From positions 1-64,000 of the forward strand of contig NZ_BMZP01000006.1 in the NCBI RefSeq assembly GCF_014652855.1: a stretch of DNA of 64,000 bases. Direction: 5' to 3'. Under the pieces are notes generated by a model. The model was not told the DNA's origin. It made no database searches and saw only the letters and a list, made by a program, of their open reading frames with translations. Positions 15,909 to 25,287 of this stretch are shown in pieces. This DNA comes from Novosphingobium pokkalii (lineage in GTDB: Bacteria > Pseudomonadota > Alphaproteobacteria > Sphingomonadales > Sphingomonadaceae). How positions within the stretch are numbered: the first letter of the stretch is position 1; every line of letters starts with the position of its first letter. The translations under genes and the position numbers were made by a program.

Positions 15909-18517
15909 CAGTGGCTCCCGGCCAGCGTGCGCAGCACCAGGGCGCGGCGCAGGGCGGCATCCGGCGCGGCGCCGGAAATGGTCAAGGTGCGGCTTTCGCC
16001 GGGCAGCAGGTCGAACCCATTGTCATCGGCGGTGGCATCGAGCGTGCCGAAATCGAGCATCACGGCGCGGGCAAGATGGCGCGCGGTGATCGTCACCGTG
16101 CGCCCGTGCCATTGCACGGCAAGGCCCGGATCGGGATAGGCCATGGCCTTGGGCACCATGCGCTCCACGATCTGGCGCGACACGGTCTGGCCATCGCGCA
16201 GCAGTTCGGCCACGGCATAGGATGCGCCGGGCGCCGCCGCGCCAAAGACCTGGGCATCGGGCACGCGCCCCGCCTCGGTCACGCCATCGGCAGCCAGCGT
16301 GACATCGCCCTGCGCCGCGCCCAGCCGGGTGCCGTCCATGGCATAGCCGGTGAGGCGCCATTGCGCCGGCACCGGGCCTTGCGCGTCGGAGACCAGCGCC
16401 ACGCGGGTCGCGTCGGCCTTGTGCTCGGCCACCACGGCCTGGGGCGCGAAGAAGCGCCGCGCGGCATAGTGCAGCAGTTTCCAGCGCCCGGCATGGTCGA
16501 TGCTGGCCCACGAGATCGCCGGCCAGACATCGTTGAGCTGCCAATAGAGCGAGCCCATCGTCACCGGGGCGCAGGCACGATGGTGGCGCGCGGCCATGTC
16601 GATCGCCTGCATCTGGTTGACCTGGGTGAGATAGGCAAAGTCCGCCAGCCGCGCCGGGCCACTACCCTGTGCCGGGCGCAGCCGCGCATCGAGATAGAAC
16701 GCCAAGCGGCTGTTGCCTTCGCCGGCCAGGAACTTCTGGTGCGCCTTCATCACGGGGCTTTGCGGGTCCGACACTTTCGGCCCGGCGAATTCGGCCATCG
16801 TCGCCATGCCGGGCATGGCCTGGAAGCCGTATTCCGACATGAAGCGCGGGCAGGAATCCAGGTAGTTCTCCACTGGCTTGGAGCCGGACCAGACATCCCA
16901 GAAATGGCGATCACCCGCCGCATCGGTATCGACCGGGCCTTGATAATCGGTGGAGGGCGAGCCGGGCCAATAGGGCGTCTGCGGGCTGTGCGCGGCCACG
17001 GCATCGCGCAGCACGCGATCGAACAGCACGGTCATGGCCGTGGCGATGCGCTCCTGCTCGTCAGGCCCCACGGCCTTCTTGAAATCCTTGCGGTCGGACC
17101 AGTTGGCCCAGCCCGACAGCACTTCGTTGCCGCCGGTCCACACCACGATCGAAGGGTGGCTGCCCAGCCGCGCAAGCTGCTCGTCCGCCTCGGCCGCGAC
17201 GCTGGCGCGATAGGCCGGATCGGGCGGCGGCACGGCCCCGCCGAACATGAAATCCTGCCAGATCATCAAGCCCATGCGATCGGCGCTGTCGTAGAACGCA
17301 TCGTCGAGGTAGGTGCCGCCGCCCCACACGCGGATCATGTTCATGTTGGCCGCCCTGGCATCGGCCAGCATGCGGTCCATCGTGGCGGCGGTGACGCGCG
17401 ACGGGAAGCTGTCGAACGGGATCAGGTTGGCGCCCTTGGCAAACACCGGCACGCCGTTGACCTTGAAACCGAACGCGCCATCCCCCCGGATCAGTTCGAC
17501 GGTGCGCAGGCCCACCGTGCGCGCGGCGGCCTGCCCGGCCCCGGCGCCATCGACGATGCGCGCGGCGACTTTATAGAGCGGCTGCGCGCCCAGCCCCACC
17601 GGCCACCAGCGCTGCGGCGCGGGAATGCTGATCGGCACGGTCACCGTACCCGTGCCCGGATCGAGGGAAACCGTGCGCCGAACGGGCGGCAGCGCGGTGC
17701 CATCGGGCGTGGTCACGGCCAGTTCCACGGTCAGCGGCGCTGCGGCATCGGCCTCCACCGCCAGGCGCGCGGTCAGCCGCGCTTCTGTCGCGGTCAGCGC
17801 ATCCTGCTGCACGTCAAGCCCGCCGATCCGCGCGCCGTCCCAGCCTTCCAGGCGAACGCCGTGCCACAGGCCGATGTTGACGATGCGCGGCCCCCAGTCC
17901 CAGCCGTACTGGTACTTGGGCTTGCGGATATAGGGGGAGGTCTGCACGCCCTTGGGCTCGTCGCCAAAGGCGGAATCGTATTCGCCGGGCAGCGGGTGCG
18001 CTTGCTTGAGCACCATCGGCTGCAAGGCGCGGATCGGCGAGGCGAAGCGCACCAGCACTTCGTTGGCGCCGGCATGGAGCAGGCCGCGCACCGGCACGCG
18101 CCAGGTGCGATGGGCATTGTCGGCCTTGAGCACCACCTGCCCGTTGACGCTGACCGTGGCAAAAGTATCGATCCCGTCGAACACCAGATCGAGATGGCCG
18201 TGGGCGAGCATCGCCGGGGTCACGTCCAGCGTGCGGCGCATGTCCCAGGCGGCCAGGCCGGCCCACTGGATCGCGCCTTCGTTGGTGCCGATGAACGGAT
18301 CGGGCACGCGATGCTGTTCCACCAGCGCCTGCTGCACGGTGCCCGGCACCGGCACGGCAAACCACGCCGCCTCACGCGGGTGCGCCCTGGCGGCGGCATC
18401 CTCGGGCGCGACGCGCGCCTGCCAGCCGCTGTCGAGCGAGACACTGTCGGGCGCGGCCAGCGCGGTCTGGGCCACGCCGGTGAGCGCCAGCGCGGCAAGC
18501 GTGCCCCAGCGCTTCAC
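15908..18517 (-). CDS. GH2 beta-mannosidase
   Basis: The chosen GTG start at 18517 overlaps the stop of GH20 (GTGA) and opens directly into a signal peptide ending TALAAP; the longer frame lies in GH20. The 869-residue product has the GH2 layout: jelly-roll sugar-binding domain (FDGIDTFATVSVNGQ, about 110-130), Ig-like middle (YGWDWGPRIVNIGLW), then a TIM barrel with GANLIPFDSFPSRV and NMIRVWGGGTY, the acid/base E465 in WTGGNEV, and the nucleophile E562 in MSEYGFQ. These are hallmarks of the mannosidase rather than the galactosidase branch of GH2. The expected role is cleavage of the single Man-beta-1,4-GlcNAc bond in the N-glycan core, in the periplasm. It is second in the operon. Confidence 0.95.
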   Translation of the reverse strand: MKRWGTLAALALTGVAQTALAAPDSVSLDSGWQARVAPEDAAARAHPREAAWFAVPVPGTVQQALVEQHRVPDPFIGTNEGAIQWAGLAAWDMRRTLDVTPAMLAHGHLDLVFDGIDTFATVSVNGQVVLKADNAHRTWRVPVRGLLHAGANEVLVRFASPIRALQPMVLKQAHPLPGEYDSAFGDEPKGVQTSPYIRKPKYQYGWDWGPRIVNIGLWHGVRLEGWDGARIGGLDVQQDALTATEARLTARLAVEADAAAPLTVELAVTTPDGTALPPVRRTVSLDPGTGTVTVPISIPAPQRWWPVGLGAQPLYKVAARIVDGAGAGQAAARTVGLRTVELIRGDGAFGFKVNGVPVFAKGANLIPFDSFPSRVTAATMDRMLADARAANMNMIRVWGGGTYLDDAFYDSADRMGLMIWQDFMFGGAVPPPDPAYRASVAAEADEQLARLGSHPSIVVWTGGNEVLSGWANWSDRKDFKKAVGPDEQERIATAMTVLFDRVLRDAVAAHSPQTPYWPGSPSTDYQGPVDTDAAGDRHFWDVWSGSKPVENYLDSCPRFMSEYGFQAMPGMATMAEFAGPKVSDPQSPVMKAHQKFLAGEGNSRLAFYLDARLRPAQGSGPARLADFAYLTQVNQMQAIDMAARHHRACAPVTMGSLYWQLNDVWPAISWASIDHAGRWKLLHYAARRFFAPQAVVAEHKADATRVALVSDAQGPVPAQWRLTGYAMDGTRLGAAQGDVTLAADGVTEAGRVPDAQVFGAAAPGASYAVAELLRDGQTVSRQIVERMVPKAMAYPDPGLAVQWHGRTVTITARHLARAVMLDFGTLDATADDNGFDLLPGESRTLTISGAAPDAALRRALVLRTLAGSH

Positions 18518-20943
18518 TGCGCCGCCCCGGCCGGCTTGGCCGACCAGCGCACCTGCTGCACGGTGTAGAACGGCCCGGCGGGCGAGGCGGTAAACTGGAA
18601 GCACACGTCGCTTTCGTCCTTCAGGCCCAGTTGCGGCAGATCGGCCATCAGGGTGAACTGCTGCGGCGCCTGGGCCGGATCGGGCAGTGGCCAGGTGGCC
18701 AGCACCGTGGCGCCGGGCATGGGATCGTGTTCCTTGGCGCGATCGTCTGCCGCTTTTTCCGCTGCGCGGCACCCGGCCGAAACCACCAGTTCGCCATGGG
18801 GGCTGGTGGCATAGCGCGCGATCACCATGCGCTGATCGTGCGCCAGGCCATAGTTGCGCGGCAGGCGCGCCACGTCCACGGTGATCGCCCGGGCACGCGC
18901 CAGCGGGGCGTGATCATCGGCCACGCAGGCATCGAAGATGTTGACGTTGAACGCCGGGCCGTTGGTCTGGGCATCGGCATTGAGCGGCACGCGCAGCCCC
19001 AGCGCGCCGCGCGGGCAGGCCGAGAGGGCGCTGTTGGCCGTGGTCAGCAAGGCATCGCGCGTCACCTCGAACCGGCGCGGGGCGGACAGCGCCACGCCAT
19101 CGGCGGCGAAATCGGCGGCCGTGATCACCGTGCCCGGCGCCACGCTGAGCGGCGCGGCATAGGCCCGCGCACGGGCCGTGGGCGCGCTGCCATCAAGCGT
19201 ATAGCGGATCGTGCCATAGGGCGCCTGGGTGGCGAGCGTGACGCCCACGCGCTTGCCGTTGAACGCCGCGTCGAGCGCGGCACTGCGCGTGCCCGCCAGC
19301 TTGAAATCGACCGCCAACGCGCTGTCGGCCACTTCCAGGCCAGCGGCGCGCCACCGGCGCATCTGCGGATCGAGCCGGGCGAGGAAACCGGGGTAGTCCT
19401 TGGCCGCCTGCGGATCGGACCACACGCTTTCGGCCAGTGCGCCGATGCGCGGGAAGATCTTGTGCTGCATCTGCCAGGGCGTGACGATGTATTCCGACCA
19501 GGCATTGGCCTGCGCACCCAGCACATGGGCTGCCTTTTGCGCGTCGATCCCCTTGGGCATGGGATCATAGCGATAGACCGCTTCCAGCGTCTGGATGGCG
19601 ATGCGCCCCGGCGGGGCATCGCCGCGATCGGACTGGAGATTGTCGAGGTAGAGGTTGGGCGCCGGACTGAGCACCACGTCATGCCCGGCATTGGCGGCGT
19701 CGACCGCGCCGGCCTCGCCGCGCCAGCTCATCACCGAGGCCGAAGCCGGCAGCCCGCCTTCGAGAATCTCGTCCCAGCCGATCAGGCGGCGGCCGTGCTG
19801 CGCCAGATAGCTGCCGAGCTGATCGATCATCCAGCTTTGCAGGCCGTTTTCGGTCTTGATGCCCAGGCCGCGCATCTGCGCCTGCACCTGCGGCGCGCGC
19901 TCCCACTGGTCCTTGACCGCTTCGTCTCCACCCAGGTGGATGAACGTGGACGGGAACACCGCCATGAGTTCGTCGAGCACGTCCTTGACGAAGGCCATGC
20001 CCTTGGGGCCCGGGTTGAACAGATAGGGATTGACCCCCCAGTCGCCCGAAACCGGCGGGGTGCCGCCCAGCACGCCGAGATCGGGATAGGCCGCGACCAG
20101 CGCCTGGGCATGGCCGGGCAGATCGATTTCGGGAACGATGGTGATGCCCCGCGCGGCGGCATAGGCCACCAGATCGCGCAACTCGTCCTGGGTATAGAAC
20201 CCGCCGCTGCGCGGGCCTGGACCGTGGCCGGTATCGGGCTCGGTGCGCCAGGCACCAACCTGGGTAAGGCGCGGATATTTCTTCACTTCAAAGCGCCAGC
20301 CCTGATCGTCCGTCAGGTGCAGATGCAGCACGTTGAGCTTGACCGCCACCATGCCGTCGATCACCGCGCGGATCGAATCGAGCGGCTGGAAATGGCGCGC
20401 CGTGTCGATCATCAACCCGCGCCAGGCAAAGCGCGGCGCATCGGCCAGCGTCACGGCGGGCAGGCTGACCGCGCCTTTGCCCGGCGCCCCGGCGAGTTGC
20501 TCCAGGCTCATCGCGCCATAGAGCAGGCCGTGATCGCCCGGCGCCGTGATCACCGCGCCGCCCGGCGCCACGGTGAGCGCATAGGCTTCCTCACCCGTCT
20601 TTCCCGCCACTGCGCCGCGCACGAAGCGGACGGTGCCGACGTCGCCTTCCACCACGCGCAGGGTCAGGCCGTGCTGCGCGGCGAGGCGCGCGGCGAGCAG
20701 GGTGGCCGCTGCCCTGGCCGGCGCGTCGCCTGTCGGCACCGCCAGCGTGGCGCCGTCGGTCAGGCGCAACGTGCCCGGCTGCGGCGCGACTTGTGCCGGC
20801 CAGGGCACCAGCGGCAGGACCTTGCCCGCCATCGGCGCGGGCGCCGCAAGCGCGAGGGACGAGATGCCGAGGGCAAGGCTGGCCGCGAACACGGTCATTC
20901 CCGTACGCGCTTGCTGCATCCCGTTCGATCCTGCCGTTGCCAT
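18514..20943 (-). CDS. GH20 beta-N-acetylhexosaminidase
   Basis: The 809-residue protein carries a signal peptide (VFAASLALGISSLALAAP), an N-terminal zincin-like GH20b domain (about 50-165), and a barrel beginning FAWRGLMIDTARHFQP. Substrate binding is marked by HLHLTDDQGWR and the catalytic pair D340-E341 by HLGGDEAVK. After the barrel come a chitobiase-type Ig-like segment (YTLDGSAPTARARAYAAPL) and a cysteine-containing C-terminal beta domain that I do not recognise. The enzyme removes terminal beta-linked GlcNAc or GalNAc. It is the first gene of the minus-strand operon, divergent from the GH2 beta-galactosidase. Either the ATG at 20943 or the in-frame one at 20919 could be used; both give a usable signal peptide. 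Confidence 0.93.
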   Translation of the reverse strand: MATAGSNGMQQARTGMTVFAASLALGISSLALAAPAPMAGKVLPLVPWPAQVAPQPGTLRLTDGATLAVPTGDAPARAAATLLAARLAAQHGLTLRVVEGDVGTVRFVRGAVAGKTGEEAYALTVAPGGAVITAPGDHGLLYGAMSLEQLAGAPGKGAVSLPAVTLADAPRFAWRGLMIDTARHFQPLDSIRAVIDGMVAVKLNVLHLHLTDDQGWRFEVKKYPRLTQVGAWRTEPDTGHGPGPRSGGFYTQDELRDLVAYAAARGITIVPEIDLPGHAQALVAAYPDLGVLGGTPPVSGDWGVNPYLFNPGPKGMAFVKDVLDELMAVFPSTFIHLGGDEAVKDQWERAPQVQAQMRGLGIKTENGLQSWMIDQLGSYLAQHGRRLIGWDEILEGGLPASASVMSWRGEAGAVDAANAGHDVVLSPAPNLYLDNLQSDRGDAPPGRIAIQTLEAVYRYDPMPKGIDAQKAAHVLGAQANAWSEYIVTPWQMQHKIFPRIGALAESVWSDPQAAKDYPGFLARLDPQMRRWRAAGLEVADSALAVDFKLAGTRSAALDAAFNGKRVGVTLATQAPYGTIRYTLDGSAPTARARAYAAPLSVAPGTVITAADFAADGVALSAPRRFEVTRDALLTTANSALSACPRGALGLRVPLNADAQTNGPAFNVNIFDACVADDHAPLARARAITVDVARLPRNYGLAHDQRMVIARYATSPHGELVVSAGCRAAEKAADDRAKEHDPMPGATVLATWPLPDPAQAPQQFTLMADLPQLGLKDESDVCFQFTASPAGPFYTVQQVRWSAKPAGAAQ

Positions 20944-21003
20944 GCCGCGCGTCCCTGCCTCTGCTTGTTGTCACCCGATGCCGAGAGGTAACCAAAATAT
21001 ATC

Positions 21004-21023
21004 CAATACGACAACCGGTATTG
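21004..21023. promoter_or_regulatory. Inverted repeat CAATAC-N8-GTATTG between divergent GH operons
   Basis: The 218-bp region between the GH20 operon and the beta-galactosidase gene is locally AT-rich and contains CAATACGACAACCGGTATTG, whose two six-base ends are perfect inverted repeats. Spacing and position suit a dimeric regulator controlling both directions. The nonamer ACAATACCG, formed by the right arm on the minus strand (21024-21016), recurs at 25225-25233 before the TonB receptor. No cognate regulator gene lies beside it. Confidence 0.4.
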
Positions 21024-21161
21024 TGTTGTTGCCGCCAAAAAAGCGTGACAGCCACGCATGGACTGCCTGCTAGGCCGATCCATGCGCCGCGATCCATTGC
21101 GGCAAAGACATGACCAATGTAAATCCTCTTGGCGAAACCGCCGAAGCCCCAGGATAGCGCC

Positions 21162-24100
21162 ATGCCCCTTGCCGACAATCCCTCGCTGCGCGCTGCCCAC
21201 AGCCATGGCCACAACCGCCTCCTGCCCGCATCGCGCCGCGCGCTGCTCAAGGGTGTGGCGGGCTGGACTCTGGCAACGGCGCTGGGCTGGCGCGCGCCGG
21301 GCGCCGCCCTGGCCCGCGCGGCACAGCCTGCCGCCGATCTCTACCCGCCCACGCAAATGCTGCCGGGCGGGTTGCGCCTGCCCGCCCCCCTACCCGGCGC
21401 CGCGCCGCGCCTGCCCGCCACCGAGCCGAACCGGCTGTCGCTGGACGAGGGCTGGCTGTTCCACGAAGGCGACATTCCCTTTCCCGAGCCGGCGGACCAC
21501 AATGCCACCTACCTGTCGGTCAAGGCCGGCAATGCCGGTGGCGCCGCCGCGCTCGATTTCGATGCGTCGGACTGGCAGCCGGTCACGCTGCCGCATGATT
21601 GGGCGAGCGCCCAGCCGTTCGATGCCACAGCCAATGTCTCCCAAGGCTATCGCGCGCGCGGCATCGGCTGGTATCGCCGCCTGATCCGGCTCGATCCGGC
21701 GCTCAGCGGGCAGAAAATCGAACTGCGCTTCGACGGCATCGCCAGCCATGCCACGATCTGGGTCAACGGCAGCGAAGTGGCGCATAGCTGGTCGGGCTAT
21801 ACCGGGGTGACCGTCGATCTCACCCCGTTTGCCCGCTATGGCGACGATCTCAACTGGATCGCGGTGCGCGCCGATGCCAGCGTGCGCGAAGGCTGGTGGT
21901 ACGAAGGCGCCGGGATCTATCGCCACGCCTGGCTGATCACGCGCCCGGCGCTGCACATCGCGGGCGATGGCGTGCATGGCCATCCCGTCCGTGCCACCGA
22001 CGGCGCCTGGCAAGTGCCGGTCAGCGTCACGCTGGGCAATGTGGCCGATGCCCCGGCGCAGGCCGAGGTGCGCGCCCGCGTGGAGGATGCCCGAGGCCGC
22101 GTGCTGTGCCAGGGCAGTGCCAGCGCGACGGTCTCCGCGCTGGACCAGGCCACCGCCACGATGACGCTGACACCGGGCGCCGCCCCGGCGCTATGGTCGC
22201 CCGACGATCCGGTGCTGCACGATCTGGTAGTGGAGCTGGTGCGCGATGGCGCGGTGATCGACCAGCGCCGCCTCGCCATCGGCTTTCGCGAGGTGGTGTT
22301 CGATCCGGCGCGCGGCCTGCTGCTCAATGGCGTGGCGACCAAGATCAAGGGCGTGTGCCTGCACCAGGATCACGCGGGCGTTGGCGTGGCCGTGCCCGAT
22401 GCGATCATGCTGTGGCGGCTGCAACGCCTGAAGCAACTGGGCTGCAACGCCATCCGCATGACGCATGGCGCCTGCGCGCGCGAAGTGATGGACTGGTGCG
22501 ACCGGCTGGGCTTTCTGGTCATGGCCGAAAACCGCCTGTTCAACCCCGCGCCGGACTATCTCGCGCAACTGGAATGGCTGGTACGGCGCGACCGCAACCA
22601 TCCTTGCGTGTTCGCCTGGTCGGTGTTCAACGAAGAACCGATGCAGGGCACCCACGCCGGCAAGGAAATGGTGCGGCGCCTGCATGCGGCGGTGCGACGG
22701 CTGGACCCCGCGCGCCCGGTGACGGCGGCAATGAGCGGCGGCTTCTTCAACCCCGAAAACGTCGGCCAGGCGGTCGATCTCATGGGCTTCAACTATTACC
22801 AGGGTGATTACGACCGCTATCACGCGCTCCATCCCGACCAGCCGATGCTGAGCAGCGAGGATACCAGCGCCTATGGCACGCGCGGTGCCTTTGCCAGCGA
22901 TCCACAGGCCCATGTGATCACCGCGCTGGACAAGGAAGCGGCCGGGTGGGGCGCCACCCACCGGCAATCGTGGCAGGCCATCGCCGCGCGACCGTTCGTG
23001 GCCGGCGGATTCGTGTGGACCGGGCTGGACTATCATGGCGAGCCGACGCCCTATGCCTGGCCCAGCGCAGGCAGCTTCTTTGGCATCATGGACTTGTGCG
23101 GCTTTGCCAAGACCGCGTTCGGCATCCGCCAGGCGCAATGGCTGGACAGCGAACCGATGGTGTGGATCGATCCGCACTGGACCTGGCCCGGCCGCGAAGG
23201 GCAGGATATCGAAGTGCTGGCCCTGACCAACGCGCCGGCGCTGGAACTGCGGCTCAACGGCAAGGTGGTGGGCGCGGTGGCGCGCGCAGATCGCATCCAG
23301 GGCCACACGTTCCACATTCCCTATGCGCCGGGCCGGCTGGAAGCGCTGGCGCTGGACAGTGGCCGCGTGGTGGCGCGCATGGTCCACGAAACCACCGGCC
23401 CGGCGCGCGCGCTGCGGCTGACCCCGGCGCGGCGCGCGCTGGGCAGCGATGCCGCCGATGCCATGGCCGTGGCGATCGACGCGATCGACGCGCAGGGGCG
23501 CCACGTGCCCGTGGCACAGGACAGCGTGACGCTGGCGATCCGGGGTGGCGCGATCATCGGGCTGGGCAATGGCGATCCCAACAGCCACGAAAGCGAGAAA
23601 GGCAACCAGCGCCGCCTGTTCAACGGACTGGCCCAAGCCATTGTACAGGGAGAGGCGGGCCTGGCGCCGATGGTACTGGAGGCGCGCGCGCCCGGCCTGG
23701 CGCCGGCGCGGCTGGTCCTTCCCCGCGTGGCGCGCGAGGGGCTGCCCGCCGTTGCGCCCGAGCCGCCCCGGCAGCGCCTGGCGCGCTGGTTGCGCTCCCC
23801 CGCCCTGCCCGCCCGGCCCGATCCGGCACTGGCGCCCGCCTCCGGCGACAACAATTCGTGGGACAGCGTCAGCGGCAGCGACACGGCGCCGGGCGACGGG
23901 GCCTGGCGGCTCTATCGCACCACGCTAACGCCGTGGCGGGCAGTGGCGGCGCGGGGCGGACGCCTGCGCTTTGCCGGCGTGGCGGGCCGTGCGGAAGTGT
24001 GGCTCGACCGCGTGCTGCTGGCCCGCAAGGACAACGCCGCGCCTGGCCCTCTGTTGGCACAGGTGCCCCCCGGCGCCGGGCCGCGCACGCTGGTGGTGAT

Positions 24101-24179
24101 CATCGCCGGGGCAGAAGGGATGCCGCAGGGGATGATCGGCCCGGTGGATCTTTCCCCAGAAAATACAATGCCTTTATAA
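21162..24179 (+). CDS. GH2 beta-galactosidase, Tat-exported
   Basis: The 1005-residue protein begins with a twin-arginine-like leader (PASRRALLKGVAGWTLATALG). GH2 domains follow in order: sugar-binding jelly roll (LPHDWASAQPFDA, about 145-155, and FDGIASHATIWVNG), Ig-like domain, then a TIM barrel with acid/base E491 in FAWSVFNEEP and a candidate nucleophile E566 in PMLSSEDTSAYG. Behind the barrel are further beta-sandwiches and a C-terminal module resembling a sugar-binding jelly roll (GDNNSWDSVSGSD onward). The start at 21162 has an AGGA ribosome site; a TTG 33 bases upstream is the only alternative. In context it would remove terminal beta-galactose from antennae, exposing GlcNAc for GH20. 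Its stop lies 7 bp from that of cutC. Confidence 0.92.
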   Translation: MPLADNPSLRAAHSHGHNRLLPASRRALLKGVAGWTLATALGWRAPGAALARAAQPAADLYPPTQMLPGGLRLPAPLPGAAPRLPATEPNRLSLDEGWLFHEGDIPFPEPADHNATYLSVKAGNAGGAAALDFDASDWQPVTLPHDWASAQPFDATANVSQGYRARGIGWYRRLIRLDPALSGQKIELRFDGIASHATIWVNGSEVAHSWSGYTGVTVDLTPFARYGDDLNWIAVRADASVREGWWYEGAGIYRHAWLITRPALHIAGDGVHGHPVRATDGAWQVPVSVTLGNVADAPAQAEVRARVEDARGRVLCQGSASATVSALDQATATMTLTPGAAPALWSPDDPVLHDLVVELVRDGAVIDQRRLAIGFREVVFDPARGLLLNGVATKIKGVCLHQDHAGVGVAVPDAIMLWRLQRLKQLGCNAIRMTHGACAREVMDWCDRLGFLVMAENRLFNPAPDYLAQLEWLVRRDRNHPCVFAWSVFNEEPMQGTHAGKEMVRRLHAAVRRLDPARPVTAAMSGGFFNPENVGQAVDLMGFNYYQGDYDRYHALHPDQPMLSSEDTSAYGTRGAFASDPQAHVITALDKEAAGWGATHRQSWQAIAARPFVAGGFVWTGLDYHGEPTPYAWPSAGSFFGIMDLCGFAKTAFGIRQAQWLDSEPMVWIDPHWTWPGREGQDIEVLALTNAPALELRLNGKVVGAVARADRIQGHTFHIPYAPGRLEALALDSGRVVARMVHETTGPARALRLTPARRALGSDAADAMAVAIDAIDAQGRHVPVAQDSVTLAIRGGAIIGLGNGDPNSHESEKGNQRRLFNGLAQAIVQGEAGLAPMVLEARAPGLAPARLVLPRVAREGLPAVAPEPPRQRLARWLRSPALPARPDPALAPASGDNNSWDSVSGSDTAPGDGAWRLYRTTLTPWRAVAARGGRLRFAGVAGRAEVWLDRVLLARKDNAAPGPLLAQVPPGAGPRTLVVIIAGAEGMPQGMIGPVDLSPENTMPL

Positions 24180-24186
24180 TACCACT

Positions 24187-24918
24187 TTACGCCGTTGCAG
24201 CAGCGAAGGCGGCCACGCGCGCCGTGTCGGTCTGGCGGCCGCGCCCGGCCTGGAAGCCCAGCTCGATCAGGCGCGCGTCGACGCAGGCCTTGGGTACCGG
24301 GCTGCGGCAAGAAGCGTGGAATTCACGCACGCCAACGGCCCGCAGTGCGGCAATGGCGCCCACTTCCAGCCCGCCGCCCGCCATGATCGCGATGCGCCCG
24401 CGTGCAGCCTCCACCAAAGCGGCAAAGCGGCCCACCGCTTCGCCCGCCCGCACCGCGCCGCCCGACGTGAGAATCCGGTCAAACCCCAGTTCCACCGCGA
24501 TTTCCAGGCCTTCCAGCGGATCGTCGAGCAAGTCGAACACGCGGTGCAGCGTGAGCGAAAACGGTACGCCGCGCGCGGCTTGCAGATGCCGGGCATGATC
24601 CACCCATTCGGCCAGAACCGCGCGATCCAGCCCCTGGCGGCTGCCGCAGCCGATCACCGCGCCGGCCAGCCCGGCCTGCGCGAAATCGGCCAGATCGGCC
24701 CGCACCAGCGCAGCATCGCGCGGATTGTAGACAAAATCGCCAGGTCTTGGCCGCGACAGGGCATGGACCGGCAGGCTTTGTTCCGCCGCCAGCGCCAGCA
24801 GCGAGGCGGGCGGCGTCAACCCACCCAGATCGAGCGCAACGCACAGTTCGAGCCGGGCCGCGCCGCCTGCCCGGGCAGCGGCCATCCCCGCGCCATCTTC
24901 CACGCAGACTTCAAGCAT
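24187..24918 (-). CDS. cutC: CutC family TIM-barrel protein
   Basis: The 243 residues match the CutC family along their whole length: MLEVCVEDGAGMAAARAGGAARLELCVALDLGG at the start, GDFVYNPRDAALVRADL, FSLTLHRVFDLLDDPLEGLE, RILTSGGAVRAGEAV and MAGGGLEVG. No signal peptide is present, so it is cytoplasmic. The family was named for copper homeostasis in E. coli, but that role has been questioned, and CutC genes recur in sugar-hydrolase loci of several phyla. Here it is enclosed by the beta-galactosidase and the TonB receptor, so a role in sugar metabolism is possible but unproven. A perfect palindrome (24930-24941) abuts its ribosome site. Confidence 0.88.
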   Translation of the reverse strand: MLEVCVEDGAGMAAARAGGAARLELCVALDLGGLTPPASLLALAAEQSLPVHALSRPRPGDFVYNPRDAALVRADLADFAQAGLAGAVIGCGSRQGLDRAVLAEWVDHARHLQAARGVPFSLTLHRVFDLLDDPLEGLEIAVELGFDRILTSGGAVRAGEAVGRFAALVEAARGRIAIMAGGGLEVGAIAALRAVGVREFHASCRSPVPKACVDARLIELGFQAGRGRQTDTARVAAFAAATA

Positions 24919-24929
24919 CGCCGCATCCT

Positions 24930-24941
24930 TTTAGCGCTAAA
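24930..24941. promoter_or_regulatory. Perfect palindrome TTTAGCGCTAAA, operator candidate
   Basis: The 12-bp perfect palindrome with a central GCGC has the form of LacI-family operators. On the minus strand its final bases run straight into the AAAGGA ribosome site of cutC, 12 bases before the ATG, so a bound repressor would cover the leader of that mRNA. It is also 347 bp upstream of the TonB receptor start. No second copy was seen in the window. Confidence 0.5.
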
Positions 24942-25287
24942 CCGATCCAGCGAATCACCGTCGCTTGATGTGGATTGGTTTTGGTCATGATCGGCTCGTC
25001 TTAAAAATTTTTCGGACTGAGGCCAATATGCCGCACTTCACGAAGGGCAGAAAAGCCGGAAATCCGCCCATTCTATCGATTTTTGCGCATTGTTTCAAAG
25101 GTCCCCGGCAGCATAACTCCGACAAGTTTTGGTAGACAGGCGGTTTCATTTAAGTGACATATTGCCCGGCGGCTGGACTTAGATTGGTTACACACCGGAT
25201 CGAGGCAACGGCCGCACAGGGTGAACAATACCGTACCAGGGTTCAACAACCGTGCCCGTATCACCGGGTGGGATTGGGGGTTTAAAG
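24942..25287. other. AT-richer leader region upstream of the TonB receptor
   Basis: About 350 bases without a gene. The stretch is clearly richer in A and T than its surroundings (for example TCTTAAAAATTTTTCGG near 25000), as expected for a regulated promoter. The motif ACAATACCG at 25225-25233 is shared with the GH20/GH2 intergenic inverted repeat. No convincing -35/-10 pair was found. Confidence 0.4.

Noticed and set aside
15863..18568. A 901-codon frame antisense to the beta-mannosidase
   Set aside because: It is a histidine/arginine/glycine-rich shadow of a gene whose acid/base and nucleophile glutamates are visible.
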